The notes below the pieces were generated by a model. That model was not told the DNA's origin, made no database searches, and saw only the letters and a list, made by a program, of their open reading frames with translations. From Rhodanobacter sp. ANJX3 (lineage in GTDB: Bacteria; Pseudomonadota; Gammaproteobacteria; Xanthomonadales; Rhodanobacteraceae): a DNA stretch of 64,000 bases. Position 1 is the stretch's first letter. The number at the start of each line of letters is the position of its first letter. The stretch spans positions 26,552 to 90,551 of the forward strand of contig NZ_JACHCM010000011.1 in the NCBI RefSeq assembly GCF_014200755.1, written 5' to 3'. Positions 9,085 through 24,129 of the stretch are shown in pieces. The position numbers were made by a program, and so were the translations under genes.

Positions 9085-9663
9085 TCAACGCAAGGGTTGG
9101 GCCAGACAAAGGCGGTTGAGCAGCGGAGCGATCTCTTCCAGCGGCAGGCAATAGTCGGCCCCCGCTTGTTCCAGCGCGGCTCGGGGCATCGCCGGGGCTT
9201 CGGCGCCCTCGGGCGTCTGCACCACGGCCACGCCACCGCGCCGGCGTATTCTCGCCAGTCCCTCGGCGCCATCGCTGTTCGCTCCAGTAAGCACCACACC
9301 GATCAGATCGCAGGTATAGACGTCGGCCGCGGAATCGAACATGACGTCGATCGACGGCCGGGAATAGCGCACCTGATCGTCCACGGAAAGGGCAAAGTGG
9401 CGATCGTTCTCCAGCAGCAGGTGATAACCTGCCGGTGCCACATGCACGGTGCCGCCGATGGCCTGCTGTCGCTCGCGCGCCTCGACAATCGGCAACGTTG
9501 AATGACTGGCCAACAATGCGCACAGACCCGACACGTCGGTCGAAGTATGACAGCAGATCAGCAGGGTTTGCGTCAGTCGTCGATCGAGTCCGCCAAGTAT
9601 CACGCGCAGCGCGTGGAGGCTGCCCTGGGAGCATCCGATGGCGATCGCCTCAGGCGGACGCAT
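9085..9663 (-). CDS. CheB-type protein-glutamate methylesterase domain protein (no receiver)
   Basis: 192 residues, the size of the CheB catalytic domain alone; the usual N-terminal receiver is absent. Residues matching the Ser-His-Asp triad are in GCSQGS (Ser near 12), CCHTS (His near 38) and VVLTGANSDGAEG (Asp near 130). CheB removes methyl groups from, or deamidates, glutamyl residues of receptors. The gene overlaps the cheR-type gene by 14 bp and precedes the GGDEF regulator. There is no receptor gene here, so its substrate may be the hybrid kinase of the same operon. The ATG at 9661-9663 was chosen because the longer frame is not conserved-looking. Confidence 0.85.
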   Translation of the reverse strand: MRPPEAIAIGCSQGSLHALRVILGGLDRRLTQTLLICCHTSTDVSGLCALLASHSTLPIVEARERQQAIGGTVHVAPAGYHLLLENDRHFALSVDDQVRYSRPSIDVMFDSAADVYTCDLIGVVLTGANSDGAEGLARIRRRGGVAVVQTPEGAEAPAMPRAALEQAGADYCLPLEEIAPLLNRLCLAQPLR

Positions 9664-10519
9664 CGTGCTCACCGGAGGGGGCCTGCAGCTTTCGACGGTA
9701 GAGCCGCTGGCTGGCGTCGACGGCGGTGAAATCCGCGGCGGCGGGAGCAAAATCGAGGCTTTCGCGCAGTCCCAGACACAGGTAGCCGCCACGCACCAGG
9801 CTGTCGCGAAACAGCGCGAGCGTGCGATCTTGCAGCGGATTGGAAAAGTAGATCAGCACGTTGCGGCACAGCACCAGATGCGCCTCGCAAAACACCTTGT
9901 CGGTTACGAGGTTGTGATTGGTGAAGGTGATGTTCTTGCGCAGACGTTCGTGCAGGCGGATGAAGTCGTAGCGTGCGCTGTAGTAGCTGGAAAGCGACTG
10001 GCTGCCGCCCGCCTCGATGTAGTTGCGCGACCACAGCTGCGCATCCTTGGCCGGGTAGATGCCTTCGTGCGCGCGCTTGAGCGCCGCGGGATTGAAGTCG
10101 GTGGCGAAGATGTGGCTGCGCTCGTAAAGGCCGGCTTCTTCCAGCAGAATTGCCAGCGAATAGACTTCCTGACCATAGGCGCAGCCGGCCTGCCACACAT
10201 TGATGCGCGGGTAGGAGGCCAGCAGCGGCAGCACCTGTTCGCGCAGCGCGCGGAACATCAGCGGATCGCGAAACATCTCCGATACCGGCACCGAAAGCCC
10301 TTCGATCACCTGGGTGACGAAATCCGCCTTGTGCAGCAGTCGCGCGGTCAGCGCGCTGATGCTGTCGCAGTGATGCACGTGCATCAGCTGGCGCACGCGC
10401 CGGGTCAGCGAGGCCGGCGCGTACTGGCTGAAGTCGAAGCCGTAGCGGCGTTTGAGCGCCGATACGAACAGATCCACCTCGATCCGTTCCAGTTCGATAT
10501 CAGGCAGCGGTGTCGACAT
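9650..10519 (-). CDS. CheR-type protein-glutamate O-methyltransferase
   Basis: 289 residues, standard CheR length. The N-terminal helical domain covers about 1-85. The SAM-binding domain follows, with WQAGCAYGQEVYSLA (canonical GCASGEEPYS), FATDFNPAALKRA and the family signature LVLCRNVLIYF. CheR methylates glutamates on signalling proteins using S-adenosylmethionine. The gene starts 6 bp after the hybrid kinase stop and overlaps CheB. The arrangement suggests a methylation cycle acting on the kinase itself or on a receptor encoded elsewhere. Confidence 0.93.
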   Translation of the reverse strand: MSTPLPDIELERIEVDLFVSALKRRYGFDFSQYAPASLTRRVRQLMHVHHCDSISALTARLLHKADFVTQVIEGLSVPVSEMFRDPLMFRALREQVLPLLASYPRINVWQAGCAYGQEVYSLAILLEEAGLYERSHIFATDFNPAALKRAHEGIYPAKDAQLWSRNYIEAGGSQSLSSYYSARYDFIRLHERLRKNITFTNHNLVTDKVFCEAHLVLCRNVLIYFSNPLQDRTLALFRDSLVRGGYLCLGLRESLDFAPAAADFTAVDASQRLYRRKLQAPSGEHDASA

Positions 10520-10525
10520 GCGTGC

Positions 10526-14236
<3,711 letters not shown>

Positions 14237-14320
14237 CGGACGATGGGCCACGCAACAGAGTAGCCGTTGTCGCCGTTATGCCATAGCGGCGCGCTCTCGC
14301 CAGCTGTGTATGACAATAAG

Positions 14321-15220
14321 TCAGCGATGGCGTCGGAAAGGTACGATCGAACCGCGACGTAGCGCCACCGTCGCCAGGGCTGCGGTGAGCAGCGAGCACA
14401 TCAGCAGCGCCACCACCGACGCTTCGGCGCCGAAAACGCCGCCGCTGAGCCACGCCGGGCCTATGCGATGGGAGACCAGCCAGCCATCGACCGTGCTACC
14501 GGAAACCGGGATGCCGTAGACCGTGCCCTGCATGATGTTCCATCCGGCATGCAGGCCCATGCATGCCCATAGCGAGCGGGTGACGTGGTACAGCAGGGCC
14601 AGCATCACCCCGGCTTCGACGGCGATGGCTGCCGAACTCCACAGCGTGGCACCCGGGTTGAAGCTATGCGCGCCGCCGAAAAACAGCGCCGAGACCGCAA
14701 CGGCGATCCACGTGCCACAGCCTTCCTCCATGCTGCGAAACAGCACGCCGCGCATCACGATTTCCTCGCCGATGCCGGCGCCAACGCCGGCTACCAGCAG
14801 CTGCGGCAGCCAGTTCACCTGCGGATTGGTGCCGGTCACGTGATAGACGCCGAGCAGCCACAGCGCGCCGACGATGGTCGTGAACAGTGCCGCCCCCGTC
14901 ACCAGGCCACCGACGCCGAAAGTGGGCAAAGTCGCCAGCGACCATTCACGCATGCGCCGCCGCTCGATCCGCTTGACCAGAACGAGATAGGCGATGACTG
15001 TCGGCAACAGTTGCAGGCTCAGCGTGACCAGCGCCAGTTTCAACGGCGACGCGGTTTTCGGGGTCCAGCCAAGCATCCCCAGCGCGAGGTGAATGACGAC
15101 GCCGACGCCGAGCAGCATCGCCGCGAAGAAGGCGATTCGCGCTGCCGCCGAAAACACCAGCCAGCGCTGCCAGCGCGGCGCATCGGGCGGGGTGACGAAG
15201 GCGAGCGAAGCGGCTTGCAT
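14321..15220 (-). CDS. CPBP-family intramembrane metalloprotease (CAAX protease-like)
   Basis: 299 residues with about eight hydrophobic helices. The three CPBP motifs are present: GIGEEIVMRGVLF (Glu-Glu plus Arg, near 150), FFGGAHSFNPG (metal-binding His, near 185) and CMGLHAGWNIMQG (second His region, near 225). Family members cleave membrane substrates, process prenylated-like peptides or give bacteriocin immunity; which applies here is unknown. It is a monocistronic-looking gene between the kinase operon and prfC, all on the minus strand. Confidence 0.9.
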   Translation of the reverse strand: MQAASLAFVTPPDAPRWQRWLVFSAAARIAFFAAMLLGVGVVIHLALGMLGWTPKTASPLKLALVTLSLQLLPTVIAYLVLVKRIERRRMREWSLATLPTFGVGGLVTGAALFTTIVGALWLLGVYHVTGTNPQVNWLPQLLVAGVGAGIGEEIVMRGVLFRSMEEGCGTWIAVAVSALFFGGAHSFNPGATLWSSAAIAVEAGVMLALLYHVTRSLWACMGLHAGWNIMQGTVYGIPVSGSTVDGWLVSHRIGPAWLSGGVFGAEASVVALLMCSLLTAALATVALRRGSIVPFRRHR

Positions 15221-15307
15221 GGCAATTCCCGGTGATGGTCGTTACGTCGCTCGAACGTCCGCCGCGCGGGCTTTGTCTGCAACTTTGCCGCAGATCAACC
15301 GCAGCGC

Positions 15308-16909
15308 TTAGGCAACCACCGACGCGGCGTGCTCGCGCGTATTGACAAAACGCACCTGCGGCCAGCGCTCCTGTGCCAGCTGCAGGTTGACGCGCGTCGG
15401 CGCGATGTAGACCAGCTCGCCGGCGCCGTCGATGGCGAGGTTCATCGCGTTCTTCTCGCGGAATTCGGCCAGCACCTTTTCGTCGTCGCAGTGCACCCAG
15501 CGCGCGGTGGTGACGGTGACCGGTTCGAAGCTGGCGTCGACGTTGTATTCGTCTTTCAGCCGATACGCCACCACATCGAACTGCAGCACGCCCACCGCAC
15601 CCAGGATCAGGTCGTTGCTCATCAGCGGCCGGAAGAACTGGGTGGCGCCTTCCTCGCTGAGCTGGGCCAGACCTTTCTGCAGCGCCTTCATCTTCAGCGG
15701 ATCGCGCAGGCGCGCGCGGCGAAAAAGCTCCGGCGCAAAGTTCGGGATGCCGGTGAAGTTGACCGACTCGCCTTCGGTGAACGTGTCGCCGATGGTGATG
15801 GTGCCATGGTTGTGCAGGCCGATCACGTCGCCGGGGTAGGCGGTTTCGACGATCTCGCGGTCGCTGGCCATGAAGGTCAGCGCGTTGGCGATGCGAACCT
15901 CCTTGTTGGTGCGGGTCTGCATCATTTTCATGCCGGCGGTATAGGTGCCCGAGCAGACGCGCATGAAGGCGACGCGATCGCGGTGCGCTGGATCCATGTT
16001 CGCCTGGATCTTGAAGACGAAGCCGCTGAGTTTTTCCTCCTCCGGCTCGACCTCGCGCGTGAGCGTGGCGCGCGGGCGTGGCGAGGGTGCGTTCTCGACG
16101 AAGAAATCCAGCAGCAGCTGCACGCCGAAATTGTTCACTGCCGAGCCGAAAAACACCGGTGTCTGCCGACCGGCGAGATATTCGTCCATATCGAACGAAG
16201 GCGCGGCGCCTTGCACCAGTTCGAGCTCGTCGCGCAGCTCGCGCATCGCCTCGTCGCCGATCTTTTCCAGCAGGCCGGGTGCGTCGAGGCCTTTGAAGAT
16301 GGTCGAGTCCTGGCGGGTGAAATTCTTGCCCGGCTCGAACACGTGAACTTCGTCCAGCAGCAGGTGATATACGCCCTTCAGGCGCTTGCCCATGCCGATC
16401 GGCCAGGTCAGCGGCGCGCAGGCGATGCCCAGCACCGATTCCACTTCGTCCAGCAGTTCGATCGGCGAGCGGCCTTCGCGGTCGAGCTTGTTGATGAAGG
16501 TCATGATCGGTGTGTCGCGCAGCCGGCAGACCTCCATCAGCTTGATCGTGCGTTCTTCCACGCCCTTGGCGCAGTCGATCACCATCAGTGCCGAATCCAC
16601 CGCGGTCAGCACGCGATAGGTGTCTTCGGAAAAGTCCGCATGGCCCGGCGTATCAAGCAGGTTGACGATCTTGCCCTCGTATGGAAATTGCATCACCGAC
16701 GAGGTCACCGAAATGCCGCGCTCTTTTTCCAGGGCCATCCAGTCCGACGTGGCGTGGCGTGCGGCCTTGCGGCCCTTGACCGAGCCGGCCATCTGGATCG
16801 CGCCGCCGAACAGCAGCAGCTTTTCCGTCAGCGTGGTCTTGCCCGCGTCAGGATGGCTGACGATGGCAAACGTGCGGCGGCGGCGGGTTTCTTGAAGATG
16901 CGAAGACAT
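15308..16909 (-). CDS. prfC: Peptide chain release factor 3
   Basis: 533 residues, typical for RF3, a GTPase that recycles RF1/RF2 from the ribosome after termination. The G1 motif [13 protein letters not shown] is at about residue 18, G3 is [14 protein letters not shown] and G4 is NKLDRE. The [13 protein letters not shown] segment distinguishes RF3 from EF-G. The C-terminal RF3 domain ends normally. The ATG at 16907-16909 lies just ahead of the conserved N-terminus. Confidence 0.97.
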   Translation of the reverse strand: MSSHLQETRRRRTFAIVSHPDAGKTTLTEKLLLFGGAIQMAGSVKGRKAARHATSDWMALEKERGISVTSSVMQFPYEGKIVNLLDTPGHADFSEDTYRVLTAVDSALMVIDCAKGVEERTIKLMEVCRLRDTPIMTFINKLDREGRSPIELLDEVESVLGIACAPLTWPIGMGKRLKGVYHLLLDEVHVFEPGKNFTRQDSTIFKGLDAPGLLEKIGDEAMRELRDELELVQGAAPSFDMDEYLAGRQTPVFFGSAVNNFGVQLLLDFFVENAPSPRPRATLTREVEPEEEKLSGFVFKIQANMDPAHRDRVAFMRVCSGTYTAGMKMMQTRTNKEVRIANALTFMASDREIVETAYPGDVIGLHNHGTITIGDTFTEGESVNFTGIPNFAPELFRRARLRDPLKMKALQKGLAQLSEEGATQFFRPLMSNDLILGAVGVLQFDVVAYRLKDEYNVDASFEPVTVTTARWVHCDDEKVLAEFREKNAMNLAIDGAGELVYIAPTRVNLQLAQERWPQVRFVNTREHAASVVA

Positions 16910-16976
16910 GCGGGCGGGTCGGCTGGAGCGTCAACCCGTAATGATACCGCGGATCGGCCGCGCGCCCGTTCCGCTC

Positions 16977-17057
16977 GTAGGTTGGCGGTGAGCGCAGCGA
17001 ACCCCAACGTGACGGAATATACGGCGTTGGGGTTCGCTGTGGTCATCGCCAACCTAC
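16977..17057. repeat. Inverted pair of GTAG-headed REP palindromes (BIME-like), copy 1
   Basis: Two REP units face each other. The left arm begins GTAGGTTGGCGGTGAGC. The right arm, read on the minus strand, begins GTAGGTTGGCGATGACC. Each arm is itself a palindrome (GTTGG...CCAAC). A 5' GTAG followed by an imperfect palindrome is the mark of REPs mobilised by RAYT transposases, as in the SMAG elements of Stenotrophomonas. It sits between the prfC start and the end of the TonB receptor gene. No RAYT gene is in this window. Confidence 0.82.
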
Positions 17058-17101
17058 GTGGGCAACGTGTTATTCGGCGGCGTTGATGGCACAAATCCAC
17101 C

Positions 17102-20065
17102 TCACAACTTGTAATTTACGCCGAACAGTACCGTGCGCCCGTAGGTGTCGTATTCGAGCGGGCTGGACAGGGAAACGCCGTTAGGCAGGTTTGAAACCTG
17201 CACGGTGGTGTCCGGAGTGTTGGTGAGGTTGTTGACCTGCAGCAGCAGTGACAGGCCGCTCCAGCGGCCTTCGGTGAAGTCGTAGCCGAGCTGCAAGTCG
17301 GTTTGCTTGTTGGGCAGGATCTTCGTGTAGCCAAGCTGGTCGAACAGCGCCACAGCTTCGCCGGTGAACGACGACCGGTATCGCTCGGCAATGCGCACGG
17401 AGAATCCATGTTTTTCGTAATACAGCTGCAGGTTGGCCACCTTGCGCGACAGGCCTGGCAGGGTGCTCGGGCTGCCGGGAATGGACGAGATCGCGTTGGT
17501 GGGAATGGAGCTGTTTGTGAGCGAGAAGTTGGCCTGCGCCCCAAAACCATCCAGCGCATGCGCGATCAGACCGCCTTCCAGCGCGCCGGATAATTCCAGC
17601 CCCTGCATGCGCCCACCGGTGCCGTTTTCCGGTCGGGTGAACGCGCCGAAATTGCTGGTCGGCGTGAGCGTGGGAGTGTCGTTGACGTAGTTGGAAAAGT
17701 CGTAATTCAGCGTGGTCTGGTTGTAGATGTAGTTGAGGAGATTCTTGTTGAACACCGCTACCGCCACGTAGCTGGACGTGCCGAAGTATTTTTCCCACGA
17801 CAGGTCGGTGCCGACCGCGATATACGGCAGCAGCTTCGGGTTGCCGCCGCTTCCGGACCACAGCACCTGACCCGTGCCGGGGCCGTCGGTTACAACGGCT
17901 ACGCCCGCCGACGTGGCCACCTTCTCGTCGTCGATGCGACCGCGCGCCATCGTCTTGGCCAGGCCAAATCGCAGGTATTGCTGATCGCCTAGCTCGGCGA
18001 CCAGGTTCAGGCTGGGAAGCGCCTTGGTATAACTGGCCCCGCCATCGATGCGGCCGACCAGGGTGTCGCCATCGGTCTGCAGCGCTTCCGACGACTGGTC
18101 GGTATGCACGACCTGCACACCGGCGTTGCCGCGCAGCGGGATACTTCCCAGCGAGGTGTCGATGTTGAATTTGAGGTAGCCCAGCGGCACCTTTTCTTCC
18201 ACCGAGTAGTTGCGGCTGAAGTCGCCCTGGCCGTTGCGCTGGGTCAGATAAAACTGGCTGCCCAGCGCGTCGAGCACGTTGTAGTTGAGGATGCCGGGTA
18301 TGCCGCCGTAGCCCAGCGACGTGGGGCCCAGCAGATAAGCCGGGTCGATCGGCACGCTGAAGTTGTGGTTGTAAGTGGCGTCATCGGAACCGTTGCCGTT
18401 GAGCCACGCGAAAAACACATTGGCCTGCTTCACCTTGATGCGATCGGAGTAGTCCACGCCGAGATTCATGCTGTCGAAGATCCAGCCGAGCTGTCGCGTG
18501 GCTTCGAGGCGGATGGCCTTGATCGAATCCTTCTGCTGATCAAACTCCTCGCGGCCGTTGTAGCCGTAATTGTCCGGATCGGTGAACACCACCGTGCCGG
18601 GGGCGGCCAGATTCACCGCCGGACGAAAATCCGGATAGCCGTTGTCGGCCGGCGTGTTGAAGTCCACGCTGGTGAACGCGCCGTCCGGCAGGCCGGCGAA
18701 CAGGTAGGCATCCTGCAGTTTTTTCTTGGCGCTGGAATAGGAGAGATCGGCCGTGCCGGACCAGTCGCCGCCGAACTCGAACTGGTTGTTCCAGCCGGCG
18801 GAGAAGAGCTTGTCGCGTTCCTTGGTGTAGTCGTTCTGCAGAATCGGCGCGATGTTGGTCATCGAGCCCGAGGTGACGACAGGATAAGGTTGCGCCTGCG
18901 TCAATCCGACGTTGCTGTAGCTGTGTGGGACAGTGTCGTACGGGCTGCTCGACCACTGCGCGTCATTGCTGTAAGTGCGTTGGCGGAAGGCGGAGTAGTA
19001 AAGATCCAGCGTGGAGTGGTATGCCTTGCTCGGCGCCCATTCAAGTACCGTTATCAACCCGTTGCGTTGCTGGCTCTCTGACTTGGCACGCAGGGCCATG
19101 CCTTCCTGCGACAGCACGTTGTCCGGTATGCCTGGCGTATGCGGGTAGTTGTAGTTCTGCTCAATGCCGGCGGGGCCGTTGTCGACGCTCCAGTACCAAG
19201 CCTGATACTGCTTTTCCTGGATCGGCGAATCGAGCTGCGCGAATCCCACGGCAACGCCGAGCGTGTGGTCGAAAAACTGGTCGATGTAGGAGAAGCTGGC
19301 CCGATGCCCCGTATCGCCGACGCCGCTGCCTGGATTGAGGTTGCCGTTGGAGGTGGACTCACCGCGAAGGTTCGCCGAAATGGTCCGGTTCGGCAGGTCC
19401 AGCGGTTTGATCGTGTGCAGATCGACGGTGCCGGACAGGCCCTGGCCGATCAGGCTGGCGTCGGGCGTCTTATAGACGGCCACGCCGCTGATCAGCTCGG
19501 ATGGATACTGGTCGTATTCCACGCCGCGGTTTTCGCCGATGGTGGCCTGCTCGCGTCCGTTGAGCGTGGTGCCGGCAAAGTCGGGCGACAGGCCGCGAAT
19601 CGAGATCTGGTTGGCGCGACCGTCGACGCGCTGCGTGGCCAAGCCGGGCAGGCGGGCGAGACTTTCGGCAATGCTGGAATCAGGCAGCTTGCCGATATCT
19701 TCCGCCGAGATCGCTTCGATGATGTCATCGGAAAACTGCTTGGCCTTGATCGAATTCTCGATGCTGGCCCGAATGCCGGTGACCACGACAGTGTCCAGCG
19801 TGCTGGCCAAGTCCTCTGGTTTGGCGGCGGGCTTGACCGGTTTTGCCGCTGCCGTTTTAGTGTCCTTGGCGTCTTTATTTGCGGTCGCCGCAGCAGGCTT
19901 CGGGTCCTGGCGGCCTTGCGCTGTCGCCGCTGAATCCTGCGCCGAGACGGCCTGGTTGGCCGCGGCCATCAGCAAAGCCAGCGCGCATGTGCTGGCGGCG
20001 AGCCTCTGGCGTCGGCCCTGCGGTGCCCGCGTGTGTGCGAACGGCGTCCGCCTAAAATCGTTCAT
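17102..20065 (-). CDS. TonB-dependent receptor (Xanthomonas/Caulobacter type)
   Basis: 987 residues. A long signal region (1-43, ending AVSA) is followed by an Ala/Lys/Pro-rich linker (44-88). The TonB box/plug then begins at DTVVVTGIRASIENSIKAK and continues with DIGKLPDSSIAESLARLPG, characteristic of the TonB-Xanth-Caul subfamily. The rest is a 22-strand-type outer-membrane barrel. These receptors import oligosaccharides or other large substrates using TonB energy. No carbohydrate enzyme or TonB gene is adjacent, so the substrate is unknown. The C-terminus is GVNYKL, with Leu rather than the usual terminal aromatic residue. Confidence 0.95.
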   Translation of the reverse strand: MNDFRRTPFAHTRAPQGRRQRLAASTCALALLMAAANQAVSAQDSAATAQGRQDPKPAAATANKDAKDTKTAAAKPVKPAAKPEDLASTLDTVVVTGIRASIENSIKAKQFSDDIIEAISAEDIGKLPDSSIAESLARLPGLATQRVDGRANQISIRGLSPDFAGTTLNGREQATIGENRGVEYDQYPSELISGVAVYKTPDASLIGQGLSGTVDLHTIKPLDLPNRTISANLRGESTSNGNLNPGSGVGDTGHRASFSYIDQFFDHTLGVAVGFAQLDSPIQEKQYQAWYWSVDNGPAGIEQNYNYPHTPGIPDNVLSQEGMALRAKSESQQRNGLITVLEWAPSKAYHSTLDLYYSAFRQRTYSNDAQWSSSPYDTVPHSYSNVGLTQAQPYPVVTSGSMTNIAPILQNDYTKERDKLFSAGWNNQFEFGGDWSGTADLSYSSAKKKLQDAYLFAGLPDGAFTSVDFNTPADNGYPDFRPAVNLAAPGTVVFTDPDNYGYNGREEFDQQKDSIKAIRLEATRQLGWIFDSMNLGVDYSDRIKVKQANVFFAWLNGNGSDDATYNHNFSVPIDPAYLLGPTSLGYGGIPGILNYNVLDALGSQFYLTQRNGQGDFSRNYSVEEKVPLGYLKFNIDTSLGSIPLRGNAGVQVVHTDQSSEALQTDGDTLVGRIDGGASYTKALPSLNLVAELGDQQYLRFGLAKTMARGRIDDEKVATSAGVAVVTDGPGTGQVLWSGSGGNPKLLPYIAVGTDLSWEKYFGTSSYVAVAVFNKNLLNYIYNQTTLNYDFSNYVNDTPTLTPTSNFGAFTRPENGTGGRMQGLELSGALEGGLIAHALDGFGAQANFSLTNSSIPTNAISSIPGSPSTLPGLSRKVANLQLYYEKHGFSVRIAERYRSSFTGEAVALFDQLGYTKILPNKQTDLQLGYDFTEGRWSGLSLLLQVNNLTNTPDTTVQVSNLPNGVSLSSPLEYDTYGRTVLFGVNYKL

Positions 20066-20297
20066 GCAGCTTCCCTACCCTGGAATACATCGCGCCATCA
20101 CTTGGCGTCCTTTTTTGAGCCGCTACCCGACGGCGCCGGCAATATGCCGGTGAGGTCGTAGGTTTCGTGTCCCCTTCGCCGAGCATGAACGAAAGAAATT
20201 GCCGCTGTCATCATGCGATGCAGCACCGACAAGAGCAGACCCCGGTGCCGCGCCCAAAGTTTTAATCATTCCAGGTGTCGCATCACGTCGACCGCGG
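20066..20297. other. Intergenic region upstream of the TonB receptor, nothing recognised
   Basis: Together with the terminator this makes a 311-bp gap. It should hold the promoter of the minus-strand TonB receptor gene. I see no convincing promoter, operator or conserved small frame. Short open frames here lack ribosome sites. Confidence 0.5.
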
Positions 20298-20299
20298 TC

Positions 20300-20327
20300 A
20301 AAAAAACCCGAGGATCGCTCCCCGGGT
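20300..20327 (-). terminator. Rho-independent terminator after the EF-G gene
   Basis: On the minus strand, the arms AACCCGGGG (complement of 20319-20327) and CCTCGGGTT (complement of 20305-20313) pair with one A/C mismatch around a 5-base loop. A run of T follows (A run at 20300-20306 on the plus strand). It lies about 50 bp past the EF-G stop. Confidence 0.85.
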
Positions 20328-20376
20328 TCTTTGATTTCGCGCTGACGGTGAGGGCAGCGCGCTATGAAAGCGAAGC

Positions 20377-22506
<2,130 letters not shown>

Positions 22507-22849
22507 GACCTGGTTTCCGAAATGTCGAGCGTGGTTGGATGAGTAATCGTTGGGTATATAACGTCGATCGGCGGGCCGCACGGGGCCGTCCGCCTTGCGG
22601 CCGCGCTTCATAGGGCGTGCCTTGAACCCGGTTCAAAGGCATCGCCGGCGAAGATCGGCAGCGGCTAACTCATGATTTTAGCGTGTTTTCGGGTCCGAGT
22701 TGTGATTCGGCCGATTTTCATGCGCACCCGCACTCGCCGCGCCGTGCTGGGGCAGGGTTTGCGGCTCGCGATGAGCGCCGTCGGTTGGGTGGAATAGGGG
22801 CTTCGTCAGCCCTGAATGGCTGTCCGAGAACCCGGGGTGGCGTGGTGGT
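22507..22849. other. Intergenic region between EF-G and the CysB-like gene
   Basis: 343 bp. It must contain the EF-G promoter (minus strand). The one clear structure is the 15-bp dyad TTGAACC-C-GGTTCAA at 22622-22636, 116 bp upstream of the EF-G start, a possible operator. Nothing else was recognised; a short open frame at 22678-22944 overlaps the regulator gene and lacks support. Confidence 0.5.
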
Positions 22850-23878
22850 TTACCGCTGCGACCCGCGCGCCGGAAACGGCACGACCTGGGCCGATGCCGA
22901 TCCGGGCTGATGCCAGTACGGCGTAGCTGGCCACTGGCCGTCAAAATTGACGCCGCTGGTCAGCGCCTGGCCGACCTGGCCCCGGTCCAGATGCGGCGCG
23001 AACTGCGCCACGAACTCCAGCGCTTGCTCGCGCAGCGGACTCTCACGCCGCAGCACGATCCAGGTAGTGCAGGTCGGGAACAGGTGATCGGCCGGCAGCG
23101 CGCGCAGGTGCTCCGCGTCCGACGGCTGCAGCGCCATCTCGGCCAGAATGCCTACACCCATGCCGGCGTGGACGTAGGTTTTGATCAGGTCGGCGTCGCC
23201 GGCGGTCATGGCGATCTGCGGGTGCAGGCCCGCCGTCTCGAAGATCTGCCGCAGCGACGAATCCGCTTTCAGCGACGAGTCGTAGCTGATCAGCGGCACG
23301 CCGGCCAGTTCCGCCAGGGTCAACGGCCGCGTCAGCTGGGCAAAGGCGTGTTCGCGCGGCACCAGGGCGACGCGATGCCAGCGGTAGGCCGGCAGCGCCA
23401 GGCCGTTGGTTTTCGGCGGCCCGCCCGACGTGCTGACGATGGCGATATCGGCGCCGTCGCTGTCCAGCACGTCGAGCAGCAGGGCATCGGCCGTCGGCTG
23501 AAGGTGCACGCTCAGGTTGGGAAAGCGCTGGCTCAGCGCGCCGATCGTTGCAGGCAGGGCGAAGCGCGCCTGGGTGTGCGTAGTGGCGATGCGCAGCATG
23601 GTGCGCGTCACCCCATGCATGGTGGCGACCACCGAGCGGATCGAATCCACTTCGGCAAGGATCATGCGGGCGCTTTCCAGCACGCGGCCACCGACATGGG
23701 TCAGGCTTTCCAGGTTGCGCCCGCGCCGGTTGAACATCGGAAAGCCGAGTTCTTCCTCCAGGTGACGCAGGTGCTTGCTCAGCCCGGGCTGGGTGGCATG
23801 CACGCGCTCGGCAGCGAGGGAGATATTGAGTCCGCAATCGACGATCGCGACGAGGTGGCGCAGCTGGGTCAGGGTCAT
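22850..23878 (-). CDS. LysR-family regulator, CysB-like
   Basis: 342 residues from MTLTQLRHLV. The winged helix-turn-helix covers 1-60 (LSAAERV-type helix, then TQPGLSKHLRHLEEELG). The effector domain resembles CysB in specific places: IATTHTQARFALP (CysB IATTHTQARYALP) near 100 and YRWHRVALVPREHAFA near 180. CysB activates sulfate assimilation and cysteine synthesis and senses O-acetylserine or N-acetylserine. It is longer than many LysR proteins, as CysB is. The neighbourhood holds a cysteine-synthase-like gene and the met operon. A palindrome (24042-24061) lies 164 bp upstream. CysB orthology is likely but not proven. Confidence 0.88.
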   Translation of the reverse strand: MTLTQLRHLVAIVDCGLNISLAAERVHATQPGLSKHLRHLEEELGFPMFNRRGRNLESLTHVGGRVLESARMILAEVDSIRSVVATMHGVTRTMLRIATTHTQARFALPATIGALSQRFPNLSVHLQPTADALLLDVLDSDGADIAIVSTSGGPPKTNGLALPAYRWHRVALVPREHAFAQLTRPLTLAELAGVPLISYDSSLKADSSLRQIFETAGLHPQIAMTAGDADLIKTYVHAGMGVGILAEMALQPSDAEHLRALPADHLFPTCTTWIVLRRESPLREQALEFVAQFAPHLDRGQVGQALTSGVNFDGQWPATPYWHQPGSASAQVVPFPARGSQR

Positions 23879-24041
23879 GGCTTGTTCGCAATGCGTGTTG
23901 GGGGCTGGCTGGGATCCGGTTGAGGAGAAGACGCTACCCCCGCGAACATCGCCCGTTCTTGCCGCATGGCGAACCAGTGCAAAGCGCGCCGCTAGCCCCG
24001 GCGGGAGCCACAAAGATGTTGGGCTGCACAATAAATGTCAT

Positions 24042-24061
24042 ATGGACGTCTATACATCCAT
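24042..24061. promoter_or_regulatory. 20-bp near-palindrome upstream of the CysB-like gene
   Basis: The sequence ATGGACGTCTATACATCCAT matches its own reverse complement at 16 of 20 positions. It contains GACGTCTAT, also present in the operator-like array before the met operon (29376-29384). The position, about 164 bp upstream of the regulator start, suits a repressor or activator site. The protein that binds it is unknown. Confidence 0.45.
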
Positions 24062-24129
24062 AATGAATGACGAGTCAAGCGCGCATTTCATGCCGGTCGC
24101 GGATAATCGCGCCAGCAAGTAGCCGGAAT

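Noticed and set aside
22678..22944. 88-codon minus-strand frame after the CysB-like gene
   Set aside because: Overlaps the 3' end of the regulator by 95 bp, has low-complexity residues and no start signal.
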